Below, piece by piece: positions 8,879 through 17,423 of a DNA stretch of 64,000 nucleotides (position 1 is its first letter; every line of letters starts with the position of its first letter). The notes beneath the pieces are model-generated. The model saw only the letters and a list, made by a program, of their open reading frames with translations, was not told the origin of the DNA and did no database searches. The DNA comes from Phoma sp. XZ068. Taxonomy: Eukaryota; Ascomycota; Dothideomycetes; Pleosporales; Didymellaceae. Location of the stretch: the NCBI GenBank assembly GCA_004835665.1, contig RBKR01000009.1, positions 1 through 64,000 on the forward strand, written 5' to 3'. Both the position numbers and the translations under genes were made by a program.

Positions 8879-10672
8879 ATGTCACCATCTAATCTACCCT
8901 GGATCTCCGCGTTGGAAGATGCCGCCGAGCAATTCGATGGCGGGCCCCGGAGCTTCCCGCTAGCCAGCGAGTCGAGCTTTGCCCACAGGCTCGCATACGA
9001 CCCGCCGAACCTGGACTACCGAAAGCTGTTTTGGAACAAGGCCACTGTCTCGGACTCGCAGCGTGATGCTCTATTGCGCCCGCACAGCGCAGGCTGGCTG
9101 ATTCCGGCCGAGACGAGTGTCTGCAAGCCTGTCTTTGTCGCCCACTCCGCGCTGTCGGCGATATGGCTGTTGAAGGAGACGCTCGACGAGGACGCGCTGC
9201 CTGCTGATGCTTGGGCCCGGCTGGTCTCTGCAGCGCAGGATCTTGCCAGCAGCCCGAGCGACGGCTTCCAGAAGGAACCCCCTTCAGCGCAGCGGCCCCG
9301 CGATTCCCCACCACCGTCGACAAAGCGTGCTGCTGCATCCAGCTCAGCGCGGCCGTTGAAGCGCCTCCGACAAGCCACCGAGCCTCCCAGCCCTGCGACG
9401 CCGCTGGAAGCAGAGGACGAAGCGGAGGAACCTGAGCAGCTTGCGCCGCCCTGCGAACCCGAGGCGGCCGAGGACCCCAAAGAGCCCGTCCATGGACAGG
9501 TTGGACAGGAGGAACCCGCCCAGATCACAAGCGTCTCTAACAAAAACCGCCGTGCTGAGCGGGAGCGCGCCAGGAAGCTGGAGCTCATACGAGCGCAGAA
9601 GAAACAGGACCTTGGGTTGGTACCGCCGCCCGACTCAGCGTCTCGCAGGGAACACGGTGCCTATGCCTCCATCTCGCGGCAGGATGAGCCGTTCATCTCT
9701 TGGATCCTCAAGCAGCCGGTCGATGATGGCGACAACCTGTACAGCAGTGCCCCAGCGCCTTACCTGACAGCTTCTGGCATGCTCGACAAGGCCCGCTCCA
9801 TCGGCAATAATACCTCCCAGGCCTCTGCGGCTGCCTTTCTGCGGAGCTGGCGCACACAAGGTTCACCCTTTGCGCAGGAGTCCGTGGAGGATCGCCCGCC
9901 CGCTTCCTCGCGCACCCGCTGGTCGCTGTCGCAGAAGAGCAGTGCCTCGACGGTGCCGAAGAGCGCGCTCGCCTCCGCCTGGAGCCTGTGCGATCGCTAC
10001 GAGCAGGAGCTGGATATCATCCATATCAAGTACCGCTGGGCCATGGCTTTCCTCGGCAAGGCGTACACCGAGAGGATGGACCAGATCAAGGAGCAAGACG
10101 TCGCCCGCAGCAGGGATGCCAAGAACCGAGGCGGCAGGGGCAAAGTCAGCTCCGAGGCCATGGACGCCCTGCTGCTGTCCGTCACCGCTACGTCGGGGCG
10201 TCAGCAGCGTCAGCGATTCAAGAAGCGGCTGCACCAAGCGCTCCGCTGGTACGAAGCAGCCAAGCAGCTTGGCTGGGGTATGCTCTGCCTGATGCCGCAC
10301 GACATCATCTCCAACTCGTGGGTCGAGAACGATCTCCGCATCCCCTTCTGGCACATCTGGCTCACGTTGGTTGCGAAGGCGAATCCGGTGGCCCACAAAG
10401 CAAGCATGGCCTTGGACGCCTGGCTAGGCTCAGAAGGCATCTCTGGCGGATCCATCAGCGAGAAGGCAACGCTGTCGATCGAGGCAAACACGCCGACATC
10501 AGCGACGCAAGTGGAGGAGATTGAAGACAGCGAGCTGGAAGACGGCGAAGATGGTGACAACCACAGCGTCAAGCCTGCGCCCTCCCAAAGGACTACAAAC
10601 AGCCCTGCGGCCGCCCGTGCAATGCGCCAGCTTACCTTGATCGAGCTCTGTAAGCCTTTTGCAGGCACATAG
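8879..10672 (+). CDS. Subtelomeric protein of unknown function, 597 aa, divergent to the helicase
   Basis: Uninterrupted 597-codon frame starting with ATG just downstream of the shared intergenic region. I recognise no domain. The N-terminal 115 residues are mixed and look folded. Residues about 130-215 are Pro/Ala/Glu-rich and probably disordered. Around residues 222-243 is a strongly basic helical stretch (KNRRAERERARKLELIRAQK). A Trp-rich segment with an EQELDIIHIKYRWAMAFLGK core and a basic RQQRQRFKKRLHQAL helix lies at about 380-450. The C-terminal quarter is acidic, then Ser/Pro-rich. There is no signal peptide or membrane span. Codon use and GC content match the helicase, suggesting a long-standing pair. 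It could be a DNA- or chromatin-binding partner, but that is a guess from basic helices and position only. Confidence 0.75.
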   Translation: MSPSNLPWISALEDAAEQFDGGPRSFPLASESSFAHRLAYDPPNLDYRKLFWNKATVSDSQRDALLRPHSAGWLIPAETSVCKPVFVAHSALSAIWLLKETLDEDALPADAWARLVSAAQDLASSPSDGFQKEPPSAQRPRDSPPPSTKRAAASSSARPLKRLRQATEPPSPATPLEAEDEAEEPEQLAPPCEPEAAEDPKEPVHGQVGQEEPAQITSVSNKNRRAERERARKLELIRAQKKQDLGLVPPPDSASRREHGAYASISRQDEPFISWILKQPVDDGDNLYSSAPAPYLTASGMLDKARSIGNNTSQASAAAFLRSWRTQGSPFAQESVEDRPPASSRTRWSLSQKSSASTVPKSALASAWSLCDRYEQELDIIHIKYRWAMAFLGKAYTERMDQIKEQDVARSRDAKNRGGRGKVSSEAMDALLLSVTATSGRQQRQRFKKRLHQALRWYEAAKQLGWGMLCLMPHDIISNSWVENDLRIPFWHIWLTLVAKANPVAHKASMALDAWLGSEGISGGSISEKATLSIEANTPTSATQVEEIEDSELEDGEDGDNHSVKPAPSQRTTNSPAAARAMRQLTLIELCKPFAGT

Positions 10673-11470
10673 TGTGCTGTAATCAATTGCTCTGTGCTGT
10701 GCATTTAGTGTGTTACTTTCTTGCGTTGGTGTTTACAGTGTTGATGTTCTGCTGTGTTGATGCAGTTGTTGTCCGCGCGCTAGCGCAACCCTAACCACAA
10801 CATTAAACCCTACCCCCATGATTTACAAAGCCGATTTCGCTACAACTTGCACAGGTAATGCGGGTTATTGTCGCAAAACATATGTCCAAGTTTGAAGCAG
10901 ATCCAATCTGTTGTTGCAGAACGACCGTAGTTGGGAGAAAAACCAACCGTACCCATGATAAGATATCCGCGGCAAATCTGTAGCCCTGGTCCCTAACAAA
11001 TCCGTACCCCTAAATCAACCATTGGAATGGTTGGCCTACCCATCTGGGTTAGACTCCTTAATACGGAGTCTTACTAGGGCATCGTAAACTCCTGGGGTAG
11101 GAATCCTTTAACCTTTCTAGAAGGTAGCTGGCGATCGTTTTGTTTTAATTAGCTTGAGTTATTTAACATTTTCTGTACGAAATAATATTCCAGCTAATTA
11201 TTTTCCCCTGTAGGAGTTTCCGATCACCTGTCGACCCTCTGTACACGGTACTCATTAACAATTTAAATAACACAAGCCAACTATGTAGCGAAGATCGATA
11301 CTTCATGGGGCTAGCGAGGGATCCTGACCGTTACATGGGACGCATGCTACGCCGCATCCCACGGCAGTGTATTTAACAATGAGCCCACTTTATCGCGCCA
11401 GGAGGGTCTAAAGTTCGTCTAACGTTCGTCTAACGTTCTTAAAACCTTTGCAACAACAATCATCAACATC
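10673..11470. other. Intergenic region, no gene seen
   Basis: About 800 bp without a convincing coding frame. It includes a degenerate telomere-like stretch (CAACCCTAACCACAACATTA) near 10786 and AT-rich stretches near 11160-11210. It marks the inner edge of the helicase block. Confidence 0.6.
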
Positions 11471-12678
11471 ATGGGATTGTGGGACGTGGAAGACTATGGC
11501 ACCATCGCTGATAGGGCTTGCTGGTCTATGTTCGCAGTCACAGCTTGCGAGTAGCCCTCTTATGTTGCGCCGAATGACAGCTAACTGTCTTGTAGTCTTC
11601 GTGGCGTTGAGAGTCGGCGCTCGCATATTTAGCAAAGGCGGTGGCCTTGGAATGGACGACTATATCACCGTATTATGCGTCGTTGTGATGCTCGTCACCT
11701 GCATCCTGATCACAATCGGCACCCAGTACGGTCTTGGACGAAGGATGGAGGCCATCGATCCCCCATTGATACCGCGAGCTCTCAAATGGAATGTAATCAT
11801 CAGTTCGGTACTGATATGGACGTTTTCGCTACCCAAGTTCGCCATCATCGCTATTCTCAAGCGTATTCTGAACTACGGCCTCAAGACGATGATACTATTC
11901 TGGGGCCTCGCGCTCAGCTCCCAGGCCTGTATATTGGCTACCTCGGTCTGGTGGTACAAGCAATGCGATCCGGTCGAATTCGGCTGGAACAGAACCATAC
12001 CAGGCGGAAAATGTGCCAGTACCAAGGTCATGTCAGATTTGGGCTATTTCACTTCGGCCTACTCTGCCTTCCTAGATGTATTCTTCGCTGTGTACCCGAT
12101 TCCATTCATTATGCGCCTCAACATGCCACTCAAGAACCGTATCCTGGTCTCGATCGCGCTGGGCCTCAGTATCCTGGCCTTCATCCTCACCGTCTACAAA
12201 CTCACAATCTTTGGGGAAATTTTTGTAGTACTGGCTGAGAACCCGACTTGTGAGTTATTCACCCCACATGTTTCTCAGCACAGAGCTAACTTTGTTAGAC
12301 CCGGTCCCGCTTCTCGATATACTCGGTCTAGGAGAGGGTTGTATTCTCGTGGTATGCTCCTCTTTGCCCACACTGGGCCCGCTCTTCCGCTTGGCCAGAG
12401 GCAAAGTTAGAACTCTCAGTGGCAGTGACAATGGCAGTAGGACCACCAGCCAGGGACGACGCAGCAGCGCCACCCACCGAGGGCTATCCAGCACCAGCGG
12501 AAGATGGGATAAACTTCAAGGGCATCATTTGGATGACGAGGAGAGGACTTCGAGCCACGCAGGTGAAAGCATCGATGACATCCCGCTCGTTTACCACGGC
12601 GCGGACCAGATCCACAAGACACTTGCGTTTAAGGTGACCACGAGCGCAAAGGGTGGACCGACGGGCGAAGCCAATTGA
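11471..12678 (+). CDS. PTH11-like seven-transmembrane receptor (fungal rhodopsin-like domain), 5' end uncertain
   Basis: Membrane protein of the PTH11/CFEM-less receptor family common in plant-associated ascomycetes. The frame carries the family pattern: LRVGARIF near the end of TM1, then GMDDYITVLCVVVM, a Cys-containing loop (YKQCDPVEFGW ... GGKC), AYSAFLDVFFAVYPIPFI, and a last TM ending in SLPTLGPLFRL. A 49-bp intron (12250-12298, GTGAGT..TTAG) joins the first frame to the last exon, where NPT-YPVPLLDIL continues. The tail is Ser/Arg-rich and cytoplasmic. The 5' end does not resolve. A good start (MGLWDVEDYG, 11471) lies in a different phase from the body, and the only clean branchpoint/acceptor (GCTAAC..TTGTAG, about 11585-11600) does not pair with an in-phase donor. 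A one-base indel or a non-obvious splice is likely. Confidence 0.7.
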
Positions 12679-13509
12679 CGATCGTGACACGTAGCTTGGT
12701 GTCAGTGTGGGGGCCAGTACTTCCTCTAGGCATCTACGCGCGCGACAGGGCAGCAGCGTCGTGGTGATGATCTGATTGGGCAAGCTTTGGTGTTGTTGGA
12801 ATGATGTTGTTGAGGTAATGTTATTAAGGTGAGGAACTGTGAAAGAGGGCGACTTGAGCGGGAACCAAAAGCAACATTGAATTTCATATTCCTACAGAAA
12901 GTCTCACTTTCCCTTAGTGAAAACGTTATTTCGAGTCCTCAATACAGACGATTCAGCAACACCAAAGTTCAACTGCTACAATAGGTACCAACGGTAGGTC
13001 CTGTCAAGGTCGCTCGCACGAGTTTAAGGGGCTGCATGCCAAGCACAACATGCCAAAAGTGGCGTGAGAAGTACGTGAGTGGCCCTGCCCCTGAGATATC
13101 CTTGCTCACTCAAATTTCGGATACCGTGTCCTCAACTGATCAGTGCTAACCAATTCAACCCGCATAGCATTAAATCGTGCGGCTTTTTCAATGTAATTCG
13201 GGACTCATTACTCTATCAGGTAGCCGCGTGACCAAATGATACCGTAGAAGTTTGGCCATACCGGTTACATAGGGTCGTTGAGGACAAATTACGTATTAGG
13301 AAAAGTACACATAAGAAAAATGGATCTTAGTACGCGCTTATCTGTTACAAGAAATTAACTAACTATCGTATTTGAAACCCTCTAGTCAACCGGTAGATAT
13401 GGCCAGAATTTTATGGTAGATAAGAACATTTCCCTTTGTCAAATAGTAGACTGCGTGTTGTTTCCGTTGTTCCTGCATCTTTCCCTAAAGGTTAATTCCC
13501 ATTTCTAAC
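12679..13509. other. Intergenic region, no gene seen
   Basis: About 830 bp between the receptor and the methyltransferase. It is moderately AT-rich, especially 13150-13450. No coding frame or repeat family is evident. It should contain the promoter of the methyltransferase. Confidence 0.5.
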
Positions 13510-14768
13510 ATGGCATCAGCAGACCAACTTATTGGAGCCCTGGAGGGCCTCGACGCGAACTCCTTCGTTAACGAAGCAGAGCGCGTCCGTGCCATGGACG
13601 CGCTGACCCTGGCCTTGAGCAATGTACAAAAGCCGTGGGACATTGTTTGGCAGCACTGTTGGGTCAACCCGGCCACCAATGCATGCGTCAAGACGTTGAT
13701 TGACGCGGGTGTCTTCAGCAAATGGATCGAAACCGGAGGCGGAGAGAAGACTTGCGCGCAACTTGCCGAGTTAACGGGTGCCGATGTAGTGCTTATTCGT
13801 AGGTTACATATCTGCTCTGCTTAACTCATGATGAGCATTCTGACGGCAATGCAGGACGCATGATTCGGCAAATTTCTGGGCAGAATCTTGCTATCGAGAC
13901 CGCCGAGGACACCTATAAGCCTACACCGTGGGTACGCGCTCTCGCTGAGGATCAGGCTCTCGCCAACGTCTATGGTGAATTTTATGGCTTCGTCAATTCC
14001 CCCATGTTCAGGACTTTGCCAGCCTACCTCAAGAAAACGGGATACAAGGTCCCTACTAAACCCAACGACTGCAACTGGCAGTTCATGAGAGGCTCAAATG
14101 AAAATCTGTTCCAGTCCCTTAGCGCGAACCCTGTCGCCGCAAGGGAATTCAATGATGCCATGGAGAGTCACTCCAAGCATAACTTGACGCCCTGGGTTGA
14201 TGTTTACCCAACTGAGACTCTTGTGAAAGAGTCCAAGCCTGACCGGCCCCTAGTCGTCGATGTCGGTGGTAGCAGGGGCCACGACCTGACCAAATTCCAT
14301 CTGCGCCACCCTGATATCCCTGAGGGCAGTCTGGTGCTCCAAGACCTGCCCGATATTCTCAAGGAGTTGACTATTGACGACACCATCTCCATCCACCCTC
14401 ATGACTTTTTTGAACCACAGCCCGTGAAAGGTGCCCGTGTCTACTTCATGCACAACGTGCTGCACGACTGGGAAGACACACAGGCGAAGCAGATCCTTTC
14501 TCACCTTGTCGAAGCTATGGAACCCGGATACTCGAAGCTTCTCATTCACGAAAGCTTGGTTAGCTCTGTGAAGCCGCTCGCTCGTGTGACAACGTCCGAT
14601 ATCACCATGATGGCGTGCCTTGGTGCGAAGGAGAGGACGGAGGCTGAGTGGCGGGCGCTGGTGGAGAGTGCGGGATTAAAGGTGCTTAATATCTGGAGGC
14701 CACCTCACTCTGTGGAAAGTGTTATTGAGGCAGAGCTAGCTCGAATTTCAGAACGTCCCGTTGTATAA
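13510..14768 (+). CDS. SAM-dependent O-methyltransferase (family 2, plant/fungal type), 400 aa
   Basis: Two exons, 13510-13798 and 13855-14768, joined by a 56-bp intron (GTAGGT..GCAG) that keeps frame (VVLI-RRMIRQ). The protein has the N-terminal dimerisation/winged-helix segment of fungal family-2 O-methyltransferases (PF00891). It also has the SAM-binding motif LVVDVGGSRGHDLTKF and a second motif SLVLQDLPDIL. Finally it has FMHNVLHDWED, where the His that acts as catalytic base in this family is present, and a C-terminal ERTEAEWRALVESAGL. Such enzymes methylate hydroxyl groups on aromatic polyketides. The gene looks intact, unlike the broken secondary-metabolism genes at 22.6-29 kb and 40.5-42.4 kb. 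It may be the survivor of that cluster or an independent gene. Confidence 0.9.
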
Positions 14769-15302
14769 CGCAAATAGCAATTGCTTTATTCACACTTATT
14801 ATAAGTGCAGTGGTATAGCTAATAAAATATAGCAATTAATATTGCCTACTTAGGTATGGCGACAAGGAACACCCCATTCCAAAACTAAGCCCTTTTGGGA
14901 AATATTGATCCGCCCGAGCCGATCCCTTGGAACGAAGACCTTTCTCGCGATAAGCTATATCTGTCCCGAACACCTAATGCCTACGTGGTAAGATTTTGCT
15001 CAAGGAAGAGCTTAGTATAATACAATAATAGCTAAGTATTCAAGGTGCAGAGCGCAGGAATAACTACTATCTACTACTAGTGTATACTTGTAGTTAACAA
15101 CAGCAGGAATGTTATAATTAGTATTAATATTACAACGCAAGCCTTGTATAAGCAATCTAATTTAATATAAGCATCCTAACCAAGGCAGATTGTTATAGGT
15201 TAATAGTATACCTATAATAGTACTATTATTAAGATATCTTATACACGTTACTATATATAATAATATTAATAGAATTATACTAAAGTTCTAATTAAATAGA
15301 TA
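14769..15302. repeat. AT-rich, RIP-like DNA
   Basis: Very AT-rich DNA dominated by TA and AATAT words, with no frames. This composition, abruptly bounded by GC-normal genes and transposons, is what RIP leaves behind in ascomycete repeats. It probably belongs to the same decayed repeat as the AT-rich blocks at 17167-17421 and 19275-20600, now split by two transposon insertions. Confidence 0.6.
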
Positions 15303-17164
15303 ACGTACCTCACGGGCGAGCCGGTCACCCGAGCGAGCCGGTCACTTTTGCCAAGACCACACCAAACTTCACTCTACCTGCAATGTCTCAACGCAGTAAC
15401 GCAACAAGGCCCTTAAACGAAGCAGATATACAGCTTGCCCTCCAGGCTATTAAACAAGACGCGACACTGTCTCAGCGACGCGCTGCAGCTATCTACAAAG
15501 TCTCTCAAAGCACGCTTAGTGATCGACTTGCTGGAACCTCCCCACGACGCGATTGCAAGCCCAACTCAATGAAGCTGAAAAGCACTGAAGAGGAGGTGAT
15601 TGTCCAGCATGTATTAAAGCTGGACGCGCGAGGATACTCGCCCCGGCTTGCTGATGTGGAGGATATGGCTAATTCTCTCCTTGCTGAGCGCCACCAGCCC
15701 CCTGTTGGCAAGAACTGGGCTAGCACCTTTGTTAAGCGTCGGCCAGAGCTGAAAGTCAAGTTCAATCGGAAGTACGACTACAAGCGAGCCCTCTGTGAGG
15801 ATCCCGGGGTGATTCAGGGCTGGTTCCGCCTTGTAGAGAATACCAAAGCTAAGTATGGTATTCTGGATGACGACACCTACAACTTCGATGAGTCTGGGTT
15901 TATGATGGGCGTTATATCCACAGGAGCTGTTGTCACAGGCTCTGAGCGTCGAGGAAGGCCAAAGACAGTGCAGCAGGGCGACCGAGAGTGGACTAGTATC
16001 ATCCAGGGCATCAATGCAAAGGGGTGGGCCATCCCACCCTTTATCATCTTCTCTGGCAAGCACCACCTCTCTGCCTGGTACAAAGAGCCTAGTATACCTA
16101 ACAACTGGGTTCTTAATGTCTCTAACAACGGCTGGACAAACAATGAGCTTGGAGTTAAGTGGTTAAAGCACTTTGATGAGCACACCAAGGCGCGCACTGT
16201 TGGCAGCTATCGGCTGCTTGTTCTGGACGGCCATGAGAGCCACAACTCGGTTGATTTCCACCAGTACTGTGAGGAACACAAGATTATCACTCTGTGTATG
16301 CCTCCACACTCGTCGCACCTGCTGCAGCCGCTTGATGTGGGATGTTTTGCCTCTCTGAAGAAGGCATATGGCCGCCAAGCTGAGCAGCTAATGCGGAGCA
16401 AGATTACTCGCATCACTAAACTTGAGTTCTTGCCGTGCTTTAAAGCAGCTTTTGACGCCTCAATCACTAAGAGCAACATACAGGGAGGATTCAGAGGTGC
16501 TGGCCTGGTCCCACTTGACCCAGAGGCTGTGATATCAAAGCTCGAAGTGCGGTTGTGTACTCCACCACTACCTACTGTGGATGAGAGTACGTGGGAGTCT
16601 AGAACACCAAGCAACACCCTAGAATTTGGGTCACAATCGAAGCTGATTCGAGAAAGGATTCAGAGACACGCTGACAGCTCGCCAACTTCAATGGTTAATG
16701 CCCTTAATCAGCTCACCAAAGGCGCAGAGATGATAGCGCATTCACTAGTTTTGGTGCGCAACCAAGTTGCAGACCTTGAAGCAGCTAATGAGGCCGCTAC
16801 ACGCCGTAAATCACACAAAAGAAAGCGAATCCAGCGTGAAGGGACACTAACGTTTAGTGAAGGATTGCGGCTAACTACTCTAAAGGAGTTTAACGCTCGC
16901 AGCGATGGAAAGAAGGCAAAGAAGAGAGCGCGTGTTGAACCTGGCACTCAGCCTTTAAGACGCTGTGGCACGTGTGGTGAGGCAGGGCACAACGCGCGAA
17001 CATGCAATAATGATGCGCAAAGTACTGTAGATTAGTTTAATACACTTTAGCCTACAGTACATTCTAGTTGTACACTGTAGTGTTGCAAAGTAGTTGCAGT
17101 GTTGGTGTGGTCTTGGCAAAAGTGACCGGCTCGCTCGGGTGACCGGCTCGCCCGTGAGGTACGT
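15303..17164. mobile_element. Complete Fot1/pogo-type DNA transposon A, 1862 bp, 63-bp perfect TIRs
   Basis: The ends are perfect inverted repeats of about 63 bp (15303-15365 and 17102-17164) starting ACGTACCTCACGGGCG. Each end is flanked by TA (15301-15302 and 17165-17166), the target duplication typical of Tc1/mariner/pogo elements. Each TIR carries a direct duplication of GCGAGCCGGTCAC, spaced about 16 bp, which looks like paired transposase-binding sites. The single gene inside is uninterrupted, and the element shows none of the AT bias of its flanks. It therefore inserted after the flanking DNA was RIP-mutated and may still be active. Confidence 0.95.
15383..17035 (+). CDS. Pogo/Fot1-type transposase (DDE superfamily 1), 550 aa, element A
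   Basis: Catalyses cut-and-paste transposition of the surrounding element. An N-terminal Psq/CENP-B-like helix-turn-helix (SQRRAAAIYKVSQSTLSDRL, residues about 32-51) is followed by a second HTH of the CENP-B type. The DDE catalytic core shows the first Asp in YNFDESGFMMG, the second in LLVLDGHESHN, and the third acidic position around PPHSSHLLQPLDVGCF. A basic KSHKRKRIQ segment follows. The C-terminus holds a CCHC zinc knuckle (CGTCGEAGHNARTC). The frame is complete, starts 80 bp inside the left TIR, and has no stops. It is clearly paralogous to the transposase of element B. Confidence 0.95.
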   Translation: MSQRSNATRPLNEADIQLALQAIKQDATLSQRRAAAIYKVSQSTLSDRLAGTSPRRDCKPNSMKLKSTEEEVIVQHVLKLDARGYSPRLADVEDMANSLLAERHQPPVGKNWASTFVKRRPELKVKFNRKYDYKRALCEDPGVIQGWFRLVENTKAKYGILDDDTYNFDESGFMMGVISTGAVVTGSERRGRPKTVQQGDREWTSIIQGINAKGWAIPPFIIFSGKHHLSAWYKEPSIPNNWVLNVSNNGWTNNELGVKWLKHFDEHTKARTVGSYRLLVLDGHESHNSVDFHQYCEEHKIITLCMPPHSSHLLQPLDVGCFASLKKAYGRQAEQLMRSKITRITKLEFLPCFKAAFDASITKSNIQGGFRGAGLVPLDPEAVISKLEVRLCTPPLPTVDESTWESRTPSNTLEFGSQSKLIRERIQRHADSSPTSMVNALNQLTKGAEMIAHSLVLVRNQVADLEAANEAATRRKSHKRKRIQREGTLTFSEGLRLTTLKEFNARSDGKKAKKRARVEPGTQPLRRCGTCGEAGHNARTCNNDAQSTVD

Positions 17165-17166
17165 TA

Positions 17167-17421
17167 TTATCTTAAGATTCTTAAAGCCTAAATATAATAT
17201 ATTAATATTCTTCTATATTTTTAGTAAAGTCTTATAATATATATCTCTAGTATTTATATATATTCTTAGTCTTACTTTTAAAGAAGAATATATATTACTT
17301 TATAAAGATTATATTATTATTAAGCTTAAGAATAATTATTCTTTATTAATAGAGCTTATTTTAAGTATTCTTTACTACTAAGCTAATATTAGAAAATATT
17401 TAGTTAATATTAAAAAGCTAG
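17167..17421. repeat. AT-rich RIP-like spacer between transposons
   Basis: About 255 bp of almost pure A/T with TATATA and AAGAATAT words separates the two transposons. No gene is present. It is interpreted as a slice of the RIP-mutated host repeat. Confidence 0.6.
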
Positions 17422-17423
17422 TA

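Noticed and set aside
9016..10704. Minus-strand frames opposite the 597-aa gene
   Set aside because: Ser- and Ala-rich mirror translations typical of an antisense shadow.
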